From contig OY365807.1 of the NCBI GenBank assembly GCA_959347315.1, positions 12,634,214-12,698,213 of the forward strand: 64,000 nt of DNA. Direction: 5' to 3'. Shown here in pieces: positions 24,745 through 38,700 of this stretch. The notes beneath the pieces are model-generated. The model was not told where the DNA came from, did no database searches, and was given only the letters and a program-made list of their open reading frames with translations. Positions within the stretch are counted from its first letter, which is position 1. Each line of letters begins with the position of its first letter. Source of the stretch: Bimastos eiseni. Lineage: Eukaryota; Annelida; Clitellata; Crassiclitellata; Lumbricidae. The translations under genes and the position numbers were made by a program.

Positions 24745-25235
24745 GAAGAAAGTAAAGAGGGAAGGACGAGAAGAGAGAAGGATTGTAGAGAGAAATTGAA
24801 GGAAGGATGTAAAGGAGGCGGAGGGAATATATATGAATGACTGAATGAATGACTGAATGAAGGAAGGAAAGAAGGACTGGATAAACGAAGAAAAGAAGGA
24901 AGGAGGAGATTTAAGAAGGAGGAAATTAAAGAAGGAAGAAATTATAGAATATAGAAATTATAGAATGAAGAAATTATTGAATGAAGATAATAGAGAAGGA
25001 AGAAATTAAAGTATGAAGAAATTAATGAATGAAGAAATTATAGAAGGATGAAATTTTAGAAGGAAGGAAGAAATTAATGAAGGAAGAAATAAAGAAACGA
25101 AATCTGTTAGCAGGTTGGAAAGAAGGAAGGAATATGGGATTGGTGGAATAAGGATGAAAGGAAAGAAGGAAAGGAAAATGACGAAAGTCGGAGAAATTAA
25201 GTAATGAAAGAGTGAAGAAAGGAAGGAAGCGTGAC
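24745..25235. repeat. purine-rich tract (GAAGGA / GAAGAAATTA units)
   Basis: Interrupted GAAGGA, GAATGA and GAAGAAATTA units for about 0.5 kb on the + strand. This is the opposite strand bias to 22300-23400. Confidence 0.8.
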
Positions 25236-25589
25236 TCGTGAGAGACCTTGAGCTGTAGACGTCTGCTCTCTGTCAGTCAGTCCTGACAGTAAAGTGCCGT
25301 TCGTAGTACCACAACACCCACCACCACAGCCACGCAACCAGAAGGCTACCACTGCCACCCTACACCATCCGGGGCGTTTGCTTGCGAGTATTTAACGACG
25401 TTCGAGAGAGGAGAAGGAAACAAAGGAGGATGGGAGGTTGGGAAACTATGACATCGAACATCATCCGGGTACACATGGTATTGCGTGTCTGTAAGTTAGA
25501 TAGGGGCATATAAATAGGTAGCTGTGTCTGTTTGACTTCCTGCTTGTCTGCCCCTATATTTGTCCGTACCTTCCTATTCCGCTTTCCTC

Positions 25590-25975
25590 CAACCTTCCTC
25601 CGACCAGCCATGCATGCATTCATTCACCCACCAATCCCTTCTTTCATCCATTCATCCATCTATCCATCCATACATCTATCCTTCCTTCCATTCATCCATC
25701 CTTCCAGCTATCCATCCATCCATTCAATAAAACATCTACAACCATCCCTCTATCTACCTATTCATCCATCCATCCGTCAATCAAAACATTTTTCATCCAT
25801 TCATCTCCATCCTTCCATCCATTGGTCAAAACATCTACCCATCCATCTATCTATTCATCCAACCCCCAACCATCCATCCGTCCGCCCGTCAATCAAACCA
25901 TCTATCCATCCATCAATTTATCTATCTATCCATAATACATTCAGCAGTCCGTCCATCCATCCACGGTCCACCCTA
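25590..25975. repeat. (CATC)n tetranucleotide repeat, imperfect
   Basis: ATCCATCCATCT-type units with frequent substitutions. Confidence 0.85.
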
Positions 25976-28489
25976 ATCGCATATTACATTTGTCGCTGCA
26001 ATTGACGAGACAGGAACTATCTTATACGTGGGTGTGCGTTGCTGCTTGAAGCATCTGCTGGTTTCATCATGTGTGCGCAAACCATCTATCTCTCTGTTCT
26101 TCTTTCGGTCGCTCATTCCCTTCTACTAAAACTAGAGTACTCCCTTTTCTTCAAGCTCCTTCCCCTCATCTACCCAATCCGTCCGCTGCTGCCTTTCCAT
26201 TGCTCCTCTCAAACGTAAACAAAACCCATCGTAGCATCATCTGTCGCCTTCCTCTCAGGAACCCTGGCACCCGGAGCAAGTTCAAGCGATTGAACTCGAG
26301 TGTCAACATGTGTGACATACCATTTCACTTGACGCAGCGCTCCCCAATAAGCTGGTGCCCTGCACTCAGCTTCCAGGATTCTGTTTTCTAGTGCTCGAGA
26401 TTATAAATTCGATCAACAAAAACGATAAGCGCTTTAGGGTAATGTGGGAGACTTATGCTGTGAGCAGAGGCAGCGATCTTGTTTGACAGATGGGGAGGAC
26501 ACCCAATGAAAGGGTAGGAAATGTGGGGGGGGGACACACGTATAACGTATTATCTCTCTGTAAAAGGTGGGAGGACTTGTCTCCCAGACACCCCCCGGAA
26601 TCACCGCCCCTGGCTGTGAGAGGTGCGTGTGGAGTCTATAAATAGGCATATATATAAATATATACATGTACATATGTAATATGTATATATATATATATGC
26701 ATGTATATAAATAGCGATTTGGAGCGGGTTAGAGCAGTTAAACGGCCTCCAATGATTTTGAGACAACGTCAGAATAACTTGGTTAACCGTTGCACAAAGA
26801 CAAATAGATAGCTACTCTACATAGCTATCTTTAGCAGAAATTCATGGCAAAAGGAAAAGGTAGCATTTTGTAAAAATTGAGGGACGATCAAATTCACGGT
26901 ATGAAACAACGCTTTGATTTGCTTAGATACGGCTAAACTATATACGCAAGTAAGAAAGAAACGACGCGTTCCCTATAATTATGTTACTGTGGACTGTGTT
27001 TAAGCTACGTAGGCCTACAGTTAGAGCAATGGAGAGGCATCGGATGGACCGATGCAACTGCCCATGAATCACTTGTACACGTTGGAATGTCGTCAGACTG
27101 ACTTTGTCTCAATTCGGCTAAGAGCCAACTGATTTCTTTTAGAACGAAGCAGCAATCACTTACACTTTTAACCTTCCAACTGGTGTAAGATAGCCTAAGT
27201 TTGCCTCTTTTACAGTGTTTACTCCTCTGGTGCCCTAGATTTGAGTGTCACCGTCGACTCTTCCCTTAAGTTACAGTGAGGTCTACTGCAGAGCCCATTT
27301 CAAATTTGACTCGCTCTTGCTTTTTCGTTTGTGGCGACTGAGAGCCATCAAACCATTCGTTGCCTCAGGCCGTATTTAGGTGTATATATAGGGCTTATAG
27401 GCTTGCCATCACTCTGACAGACTCTTTAATTACGCGTTCATCTTGTCTCGCCGTCCTCGCGTATACTAACTGTAATTCGCTCACAATGGTAAAGCTTCGA
27501 ATTCAAATCGACTCTCAAATGGAATAAGCGGATGCCATGCAGTCTGATATTCAAGTAGTTTGCAGGTCTTCCTAATAGCACAGTCGCATTACGGTGACAT
27601 ATGGTTATCAATTGTAGACGACACCTCGATCTGGGGACTTTAATATATAGGCCTACAATGTCCAAATAAGAAATCTTTGTTATGATCATGTTCAAATCAA
27701 AGTTTCTGCATTTATTTTAGAATGATTATAAACTTTTATTAATTGTCATCCAGCTGATTTTACCAATCGAACTGTGACGAACATTTAAGATTGTGGATTG
27801 AATATAGCAAGCATGCAATAATTAAACCACGCGCCATTCTCGACAACAGTAGAAATGCAATTTCTGCATTTTCAATGCAATTTATTGGATTAAATCGTCA
27901 TTTATATACGTGCATATATAATAGGTCTATACACACATATTACATATATATATTATATATATAATATATATGCCCATTTGGCTTAACGTGGCTTAACACG
28001 CATCTGTCACAGTATACAAGGCTCTTTTGCAAATCCTATTCTGATTCCTCCTTTTCCTCCTATCTCCCTCGCCGTCTCAACTTCAAACACCGTCCACCGA
28101 TTCTGTTTGGATTAAGCGCCTATGAATAAGCAGGTTCCGGCGACTTCATTTTTGTGGACGCTGTAGAATATAGGCCTATTCCCTTAATTTGATCTCTTTC
28201 CAAATTTTATCCAATTGCATTTCTAACATCTTGCACCGTTCGGTCTAAGTCTTGAATTTTGGCCTTCTGTCCAAGACTTTTCCAAGTTTAATTTCTAATC
28301 TGCGCACTCTAGATGTCAATTGTCTGACCCGTTGGATGCTGATGCTGTAGGCCTACGTATACCGCCAATGTCGTCTCGTGCCGCGTTGCACGAGACAATT
28401 AAACAGCTGCCAATTCATTCCAAGCGCCGTATACACATATATAGGCCTAGACGGTTGAATCCATTGCGATATTAACAAAGTGTGACTGT
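25976..28489. other. spacer, no gene recognised
   Basis: Four TAGGCCTA octamers lie at 27010, 27648, 28171 and 28348, with a fifth at 28442. TA-rich runs lie at 26640-26710 and 27930-27975. No exon, RNA gene or transposon with defined ends was found. Confidence 0.4.
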
Positions 28490-28497
28490 GTGTCAAC

Positions 28498-28835
28498 CAG
28501 GGCTGCAAACATGTTGGTTTTTTGGTTATTTGGTTCTTTTGTTTTTTTTACAAAATCCCAAAATAACAATTTTTTTGTTTTTTAAATATATTTTTTTAAA
28601 ATTTACTAATAATATTATTATCATTATGTTACTAATTATGTGTTATTCAGTCGGAAATCAAACTAAATTAATTATATAAACAAGTTGGATCTCGAACTCT
28701 TTTTCATTCTGTGTTTGATGCTTTTTATACCAAAACCGTTGCTACAAGATCCAAGGGAAAACTAAAAACTAAAAAACAACTAAAACCAAAAAACCAACTT
28801 TTGATTTTTATAAATCTTGGTTTTTTACACCTCTG
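28498..28835. mobile_element. hAT-type MITE (338 bp) with exact 8-bp TSD
   Basis: The ends are CAGGGCTGCAAAC and, reverse-complemented, CAGAGGTGTAAAAAAC. The identical 8-mer GTGTCAAC flanks both sides (28490-28497 and 28836-28843). Inside are repeated GGTTTTTTGG/CCAAAAAACC motifs as subterminal inverted repeats and AT-rich filler with no transposase. The perfect TSD suggests fairly recent insertion by a hAT transposase supplied in trans. Confidence 0.88.
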
Positions 28836-28843
28836 GTGTCAAC

Positions 28844-29736
28844 TCACTGTCAAGAGGTCATGATCAGGAATTCGTGATTTGAAACACTCAGGAATCGAAA
28901 ATGTTTTGAATCATATCGATATTTCGAATCGAATCGAATACTACCATCTGACTCGTTTTCGAATTCATGAACAAAGTCAAAAGGTGAAGAGTGTTGCTGC
29001 CTTTGCACTTCTCTTTCTGATAACTTCCTCTATTATCACTCATCCCTTCCATATCTACAAAGTCAACATGATTGCTCATCGTCAGTTTTTACTCTGAAAA
29101 TACAATATTTTGTATTGTTTTACTTCGTCTAAAATATAAATTTATTACTTTCAATTAAGGAATATACATTATAGAGGAATAATGACTTAGTTTTTGTTGA
29201 AATACTTGTATATTCGGGATTATTCTTATCAAAATATGACATCTTTCATAAATGTTTGTGTCTGATTATTAAAATAGTGTGATTTTCGAATCGTCACAGG
29301 AAATGTCTTAGTCTGAAATTATTTGTTAATTTTTTAATAAAAATATAATCAACTTAATGGATTTTGCTTTCGCGATATTGTCCCGTTAGCAGAGGGCCAC
29401 GCTGAGACTAGTTAAAATAACAGTTTCCAGTCCTGTTTAATTGGTCCTTGCCGCATTGTAGGTCGTTGTGCAAGGAATCTATATTTAGTTCGACTAATAT
29501 TACATACGACGTTGAAACTAACGGTTTCGTCATTTGTAACAAATTGTTATGCAACACAATCGAATTTAACCCGAACTGTGATAAGTACCATAGCAACCAC
29601 TTGTTAGGGTTATTTTTGCTGCAATTATTTATCTGGAGATGTTTTAGTATCGTGTTCTCAAAACACCGTCCTCTGGACAAGATTCTGCCGAATTTCCATT
29701 GCAGTTTCATAAGTGGTTTCTTGAAAAAGCCGTCAA
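28844..29736. other. upstream region of the DIS3L2-like gene
   Basis: AT-rich to about 29350, then more mixed sequence. The DIS3L2 promoter and 5' UTR should lie here. I see no convincing TATA box, and no start site can be fixed from sequence alone. Confidence 0.4.
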
Positions 29737-32700
29737 ATGTCTGAATTAATTCCTCCCACGATGGATTCCGTTCCCGAATCCATGATTTGTAGTGACTCCT
29801 CGGGTCCAGAGGAAAACATTAAAGCTGCTAGTGCATTAGTCGGAACTCAACCAACTGACCTAAGCAAACGGCATCGGAAAAGGCATCGCAAAAAGAAGAA
29901 TAATCGAATAAAAATATGTGATGCTAATTCGCCAAATCAGGCGCCTCAGCCTGATGGTCACGTGTCCGGTGTAATAGGTACTGGACGTTTGTAAATTTTG
30001 TCTTGAATTCCGAATGTTCTTAGATCGCTGCTTTGGCTTTCTGATGATCGGAGAATTGATTTATAAACTGGTCATAGTTGTATCTTCAACATTGTTCATT
30101 TTTCCCCTTAATATCGTGACTACACTAGGTTTCTGTGATTCCACTTCCCTTGCCATGCTTTAAGTGATACATTGCACTCTGCGGCACAGATATTTCAGCT
30201 GCTGGGCGGCTGTTTTTGAATGTATTTCCCAATCTGTTTGTATGTCAGCCAAACAGAACTACAGTTACAGCGATTTATGACTGACAGTACTGCTTGTTTC
30301 TGTTTGTTTATGCTTTAAATACTATTGATTTTTTTGTTGCATACAAGCTTTTGTTTAAACTTGAAAATGCTATCTTAAATGTTGATGATATTGTTTGTGA
30401 TAATGTATTCTCTTAGATCATATGCACTTGGGGTGATCACTCTTGAATTTGAGCAATGTCCGAATTCTAGATCAGGACAGTTCCTAGTATGCAAGGTTTT
30501 AGTACGTACTTTAATTTCAGGCCCAAGGTCTGTTGTTGTTATCAAGGAACCGTGTCTGCTGAAGACCTTGTTGGTATAGTTTTGTTTTTTCATGGTTCTG
30601 ATGTTTTCTTTACAGTTACACAATGCACTGGTGGTGTTTTGCAGACCTCAACAGACGAGCTTGTTGGCATGGCTTGTGCCCAGGAAACATTGAGCGAGAC
30701 TCTTGTTAGCATGGTCTGTAGTTTAATCTAATCTTATCCCATAGTTCAATAATGAGCTATTAGCATGAACCAGTGGTGCCTGTATATGAAAATTGAGTTT
30801 GTTGCAAAGATAATGATTATAAGAAAGAATGGCATTACCAGGGGTTACAGCAAATAAAAATATGCCATGATCTTATTATAAGTAGTATATAATATGCTAA
30901 GTGTCATAAAATTGAAGTTTTGCAGTTTTTTATTTCTCACATTTGTATAATTATGGAATTTGCATTTATGAACTTCACAGCAAGCATGACAATTTTTTAC
31001 AAGCGGTAGAGGTGGGTAAGATATTCTCTGTTGTTCGACCAATTTGTGTAAACTTGATATTACAGCAAAATGCCATGTGAAAAACAGTGTTTAATTCATA
31101 ATTGAATTTAAGGTGCAGAGAGTGCCTCTGAGTTAAGTGCAGAGAGCTCCTCTGGTCTCTTGAAGAGGTGCTATATTGATTCAGTTTCATTGATAATTTG
31201 ATTCATTAAGATTTCAGTTGACTGTACCATATTAATTTCAGCATGATATAAAATTACTTTGCATAGTTTACCTTAGAAGGTGCTTTGCTGAACGACTGTT
31301 TCAATTTGTTGTTCCAGTCTTGCTCAGAAGAGAAAACTGAAACATACAGCATGGATGTGGAAAGTTTGGGTACTACAGATGAGTCCAAGTCACCAGAGCC
31401 TAAGCCTGCAGTTGACAAGTCAACGGATTCAAGAGCTGCTCGAAGGCGACGGGCTTCCAGAGCAAAAAAGGCTTCTTTAAGGTACTATGGAAGGGGTTAA
31501 GGTGTCAAGCTGATGCCAGCTGTTTCCTATAAATGTGTAGCTCCTTTGTGATTAAAATGAAGCTGGTCTTGATTTGACCAATCAATTAAGTGTGCAGTGG
31601 TTAGACAGCTGTGATGATACTGACTAGGAAATGGGTTGAGATATGTGAATGACACCAACAGGCAGTGAGTAGATTTAGCACTCTAACGACAAGGTGCATT
31701 ATTTTACCAGTCACTTTTGGCACGCTCATTGTTTAAGTGTTGAGCAAGAATTTTCTACCGGCTGTCGTCGTATGTGGTATATGTGCCTTCTTTCCGAGAC
31801 TAGCACTGTGAAATTCACCAGAATCTGTGGCATCAGAAAGTAGAAATTCACTGGAAAGCATTGGTCTTGCCACTTGTTTTATGTATAAAGCTTCATTTTC
31901 TTTTATAGTGCAAATGCTGAAGTTGTTCAGCCAGTTCCAATCGTCTCCGATGGAATTTTTCTGGGGATGGTGCAGCCGGTCACAATGTCAGTGCAGCAGC
32001 CACAATCATCTAAGTGCAATGCCAAGAAGCCAAACAAGAAACTGAACCATGCAGCTGACCAGCCTCACGCACAGGGTAGCAGCTCTCAGCCACCTGACTA
32101 CAAACAAGGTAATCAGAGACAAATTTCTGCACAGACGATGAGGAGCCGTCCCTTTATCTAATCCTGAGTATCAGCCATTGAGTTTTTAGCATGTTTGCAA
32201 CTTCATTTTTGTAACCTTGGCATAGGAATGGGGCAGCCATTCATTTTTTTCCTGTTGTGTGGTCGATGTTGCAGCTGAATGCGGATATGGTGAAAGTGCA
32301 GCGGAAGTCTTGGACCAACTTGCTACTACTTTTTGTACAACTTTGCCAGAACGATCATTAAAAAATTTTTTTGGGGTAAAATGATCCATCTAAACGACAG
32401 GCAGCTTCCAAAATGGCAAGTCTAATAATATAATTGTGCACACACTGAGTGATTCTTGTCAAGGTGTTTTATTATTTTTCAGAAACACCAAAGCAGAATA
32501 AGGAAGTTGTGAACAGCAACAACAAAAAGCCTTGTGGAATGAACAGAATAACGCCTTTGGACAAGGTTTGTTCATCTTCATTTTGGTATGACTTTGTTGA
32601 CTTTTAGTAGGAATGTCTTTGTGCATAACAAGTAAAATTTACACAAATAAAATTGCAAAGACAAATTTGAAGCTTTGTCTTATTGGTTTATTTGTGACAG

Positions 32701-35700
32701 ATATTGTACATTGAGGATATGATTCTGAAACTTTGTAAAATCTGAGGCACAATTGCAATATGAACCAGCATCCTTAAATTAAGTTTTAGCATGCTGTTTA
32801 TATATTTAAAAATTGACTATACCTGGAAGTCTACATGAAAAAGGACCATATTTTTGGTATGGAGTTACTGGCATTTTTGAAATAATTAGAATGTGAGTGA
32901 AATAAAGTGTTATCTTCATATTATCCATCACATGTCTGATTATTGTAGAGACTGGTAAATACAATATGACAACTCTTATGATGCTCATGTTGGGTAATTT
33001 CCGATTAAAAAATAAAGTAACATGAAGTTGTGGGTTTACCAACTTCTACAACAGTTAATAAATACAATGAAGTCTGAAAGAATCACACATTTGTTTCATA
33101 GAGTTCTTTTATTAAATTTTAATTGGATTTTATAGGCAGGGTTAAGTAAACTAGGCAGCTGCCGATTTGCAGGGGCCACCAAATTTTGCTAAATTATTAT
33201 AAATAATGTTTTTTGCAAATCCATAAATGATGCGACATTGGCTAATTTTTTAATTCTTATAAATCCGAACAACTTCATAAATAAAGCATCAAACCATTGA
33301 TTATTTCTTTGTTGACTGACAGTGATAGTTTATTGATATGTTATATTAGTACTTATATAATATTAATACTGTAAAAGAGTGAAAAATTAAAAACAAACAA
33401 CCCAGAATAACAAAGAACTAATGACTTCAATTTTGTCGTGGTATAATATTATGGGTTAGCAAGCCGCAAAAATGTAGCTTTGCCTAGGGCAGCCAAATGT
33501 CTTGAGTCAGATCTGTTTATAGGTTTAGTAGATTGATAGAAGAATGCAATTGGGTAAAAGCACAAAATACAAAATTTAGCCCAAATCACTTTAAGCACTC
33601 TTTTCTCTTCAACTAGAATCAACAATCGGGGCCCTTTTTATGTAAACGTCAAACAACATATGTTATATTTTTTAACATGATATTTATAATTCCTTTTTAA
33701 ACACATCATTCAATATTTGTGAGACACATATCGAAATATCAGTTTGTTTTTAATTATTTTTGAGATGTTTAACGTTTGTAAGAATATTTGGTAAGTCATT
33801 GTACAAAAGCATGGCTTGTTGAGTTATATATTGAATTTGGTTTGTAACACATGGTAGTGGCTGTGTGTAATTGTTTTAGCCTTTTGAAGAGTATTGGAGT
33901 GCAGAAGATGTTCAACATGGTTTGAAGAGAGGACAACTAATACAAGTATGTGTCACTGATATGTTACAAGTGTTTTATATAACAGTTTGGCAATGTGTGC
34001 AATTTCTGCACGATAAGTATGTGGCTTAATATGGTAGCTCATTCGTGAGTATACATTTGCACTGCAGGGCATCAGAAGCCAGTACTGACTCCTGTGCTAA
34101 GTAAGTAAAGAAATCTGGCTTTAACCTGTGTAGATTGGGTCTTGATCTTGTAGCTCTGGCCTTGACCATTGCCTTACAAACAATAATATTGGTCTTGTCT
34201 TGAAGTTCTTGATAAGTCTGGACCTTCAGTGGCCATGTGCCTTGGGCTTTAACGTCATGCATTGGCCTTGAGAAGTATGGTCTTGTTCTTGAGGAGTCAG
34301 TCCTTGGACCCAGTCTTTATGGATGAGGGGGGCCTTAGGCTTGAGAGTCTGACCATGGCATTAGGAGGTCTTGGTCTTGGTCTCAAGACTTAGGCCTTGA
34401 GGGATCGAGTCGTGACTCAGACAAGGCTTAATGGATGGATGCATTTATGGGTAACAGGACAATAACCACCCCCGGACAATAACCCCATGCAAATTATCCC
34501 CAGACAATAACCCCCCTGCATAGTAATTGTAAGACAAGAGAGCAAGACAAGAGAGCTCCTTTACCAAACATCAGAAAGTAATTATTAGATAACTTGCAGA
34601 TAATTAGAGAACATGGAACAGTCATTATTAGATTATTTGGCAGTTTATTGTATACAAAGAGTAGACTTAAAGAATTAACCAAGCCATCAAAAAGTAATTA
34701 TTCAGTAAGAACAAGCAATACATCAAGTTCACTGCAACCAATTTCTGGACCTCCAGAAACAAACTCCAAGAAAGAAATGTACTGACTCAATTGCAAACCG
34801 TCATTAGAAACTACAAGGAGCGCTATGTTATTGACTACCTACATGGAATAGCTCACAACCTGTCATTTTAAGTGCATGGAACTATTTAAATGTAAACAGC
34901 ATTTTCTTCTAGAGATTTAATTTAATACTCACTTTGAAAGGTTATACGACTTATATCTAATAAAATCATTATGATTGTATAGTTATTTTACATTATTTGT
35001 AAAATGATAAAATTATTTGTTTCAGTGGTGTATGGGGATTTTCATGTCTTACCATTATTATCCGGGGGGTTATTGTCCGGGGGTATTTGCATGGGGGTTA
35101 TTGCCGGGGGTGATTGTTTGTAAGGGGCTAATTGTCGTAGAATCGATGTATGTATGAGTGTATCTGGACATTTGATACTCTGGTAGCACATTTTAAGTAC
35201 CTACTACTGTTGCAGCAATTTATGGTTTGTTACTTTCAGGGCCCTATCCGAATCAATGCAAGAAATTATGAAGAGTGCTTTGTGCTTCATTCTGTGAGTG
35301 TGTAGTAAAGTGAATACTGTCTTAGCCAAATAAGTTCTACTATGTGCTATTGTACTCATATAGTTTTTTTTCTTGCTGACAAATGCACAAATTTCACACA
35401 GTGACTGGGGGTGTTCGATTGTTTAGTGGTGAGCATGCTGCACTGTCAATCAAGTGGGGTCAAAGTCCTCACCAGGGCAGAATATGTATCCCTATAGTAT
35501 TTATAACAACATTTACAGTTGGTAATTGTAATTGATGAGTAATAATGATATGTAACAAGTTATTTCTTTTTTGTTATTTTAAATAAGCAAGGGAGAACAT
35601 CCTTAATCGACCAATTGCTAACTACATTTGGATATACAAACAAGTTGTGTACAAGTCAGAATGGAAAAACAGATGTTATTGGATTTTTTAGGGAATATGG

Positions 35701-38700
35701 TTTCACTTGCCATTGGAGGGTTCATTAGCACAGCAGGTTTGCTGTGTAAGCTGTCTGAATTTTATGTATTTCTCTATTTAGGATGGAAAATCTGATGTCT
35801 GTATTAGTGGACACGATCGGAACCGTGCTCTGGATGGAGACATTGTCTGTGTGATGGTCTATCCGAAGGAAAACTGGAAGGTTTGTTGTAATCAACTGTC
35901 CATTAAATCTGATTCCTATCCTGTATGGACAACATATTTTCATATCCCATCTGTTTTGTTTTGTGCTGTTTTATTGTATTTGCATGCGTTATTTTCTGTC
36001 ATTTCAGATACTGAATTTATCCGAACCATTCCAGTTTGTTCCTATCTTGTTATAACTTTTTATTGGTCTACAATAGGCAGGACAAAGAGTAAGAAGTTAT
36101 TTATTATGATCGCCTTAGTAATTTATCTTTTATTTTTTTACTTATTTCCATAGTATTTATCTTGCATGTTTTTAAGTTTATGAGCTGATTAAATCTAGAT
36201 AACTGTTGTTGGAAGCATACAGGAATTGCTATTTTTGCTATAATTAGTTTTGTTATCCTGTGTTCACAGACGCTGATTGAAGATCTGAATGGAATGGAGA
36301 GCTATCTGGTGGAAGCGTTCACTTCTAGTATGTTACTAGATAATAATCCCACTGTGGATATTGTAAACTCTAGTCAGCCGACTCGGTCTTCGGGGGCTAG
36401 GACTCGCCAGGAACCCGGACCCAGCACACCTAACTGTCCAAAGACACCCAACTCCAGTCAGAAACAGAAGCAGAATCGATACACGCTACTGAAGGACATC
36501 GGACGTGATCAGGGCAGTGGCTCTATCCCAATCAGTCCTGTCATCAAGAATCTGTTTTCGAACAACGGAAAAAGGTCTCTACACTCTGCGGTTGCAGACC
36601 TGGAAAACATAAAGCGAAAAATCAACATTCTGCCGCAGGAATCACTTGTGCGGACCGGAAAAGTGGTCTACATCGTCGAGAAAATCCACAGTCGAGCCAG
36701 CGTTGGGCGTATCAAACCAATCACAGACAAGAAATGGCCGGACACTGCGTTCTTTTCTCCAAACGACAGCCGTCTGCCTCGAATCCTTGTGAACTTGTCA
36801 TCATATTGCCCAGAGGGGTTCAGCAAACGTCCCGAGGACTTTGAAAACACTCTCTTCATTGCCCGAATTACTGGCTGGGAAAGGAATCTTCCGTTTGCCC
36901 AAGGATGCCTTGCTAGAAGTTTGGGGGAGGCGGGCGAAATCGAACCTGAGACGGAAGGGATGCTGATCGAATATGACCTGGACTTCGGTGAATTTTCAGA
37001 CGACGTACTGGCCTGTTTGCCACAAGATCTGCCGTGGACAATTCCGGAGAAGGAGTTTGAATACAGACGAGATCTGAGAAAGGAGTGCATTTTTACGATC
37101 GACCCAACCATGGCCAGGGATCTCGATGATGCCCTTCACTGCCGTCCACTGGAGAATGGGTTTTTTGAGGTTGGTGTGCATATTGCCGATGTAAGCTTCT
37201 TTGTGAAGCCAGAGACCAGTCTGGACGCTGTGGCTGCTCACCGATGCACCAGCGTCTATCTCGTTCAGAAGGTTTTACCAATGTTGCCACGACTTTTGTG
37301 CGAAGAACTGTGCAGCCTCAACGCCGGCAAGGATCGCTTGTGCTTTTCGGTCATCTGGAAAATGACCGCAAACGGTGAGATCGCGGACGAGTGGTTTGGA
37401 AGAACAGTCATAAACTCTTGCGTCAAGCTGAGTTACGAACATGCCCAGGGTTTCATCGCAGAGCCACACCGCGAGTGGACGGCGGAAGAGCTTCCACAAA
37501 TTAACGGCGGCTTCACCATTGACACTATTCGGAAAACCGTCCTTGATCTGAACAGAATAGCTGTGATCCTGCGCAAGAGAAGATTTGACGGCGGGGCCCT
37601 TCGACTCGACCAGGTGAAGCTTCAGTTCAGCCTGAACAGAGAGACGGGTCTACCGGATGGATGGTACGTCTATGAGCAGCGCGACAGCAACCGTCTCGTG
37701 GAGGAGTTCATGCTCCTCGCTAACATGGCGGCGGCTCATCGAATCAAATCGGCATTTCCGAAGTTTGCCATCCTGCGTCGACATCCTCAACCGAAGTCTC
37801 ATATGCTTGAAAGCGTCATTGAGGTCTGTGAGAGCCTTGGCATCGTGATCGATGGCAGCAGTGCTGGAGCGCTGCAGCACTCTCTGTACTCGGAAGCTGG
37901 AACGGATGAAGATGCACAAGGCAGGCTCTTGGTGCTCACATCGCTCTGCTCAAAGCCAATGAAAAATGCACTCTACTTCTGCACTGGTGTGTTGGAGAGC
38001 GAGGAGGAGTATGCTCACTATGCGCTGAACGTGCCGCTCTACACGCACTTTACGTCCCCGATTCGACGCTATCCAGACATCATGGTCCACCGCCTGCTTG
38101 CAGCGACCCTTGGATACTCGGAACAGATGCTGACGGATGCAAAGATGGTGGAACAGCAGTGCACGCTCTGCAACAAGCGAAAGACGTCAGCGAAACGCGT
38201 CTCGGACATGAGTGCCGAGCTCTTCTTTGGCATCTTCCTCAAGCATTGCGGGACGCTGGACGCAAAAGGAATGGTCATGTCTGTGTTGGACAAGGCTTTT
38301 GATGTGCTCATTCTCAGTCTGGGTATCGTTAAGCGGGCCTACCTCGACAAATTGCCACTGCAGTCTTTCAAGGCATCAAAGGTGGCAAAACGACCGCAGT
38401 TGGAGTTGGTCTGGAAGGTGGATGAACAACATCCAGTGGAAATTGTTCAGGAAGTGACGCTCTTCACTCCTGTGTCCTGCCGGTTGGTGGCTGGCGAAGA
38501 TGCGCTTAGGTGGACCGTAAGTAGGGCAGCTTTTTAATCTGATCTGTAAAATTGTTGAGTGTTGTTATTTTATGGAGTCGGTGGTCACTTCTCTGCTAAG
38601 CTTCTACCAAAATTATTGTCGTTTCGTGAGAACTTCTTCATTTGTCTAGTTCCCTTGCCAACAAAGGTGAGAGAATTTTATATAGTTTGTTTCTTATGAA

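Noticed and set aside
28879..29097. Upstream ORF as an extra DIS3L2 exon
   Set aside because: It has no homology to DIS3L2 N-termini and no donor that would join in phase to later exons.
34594..34785. 63-codon ORF inside the fold-back element as a transposase remnant
   Set aside because: The residues do not resemble any transposase motif and the length is within chance for AT-rich DNA.
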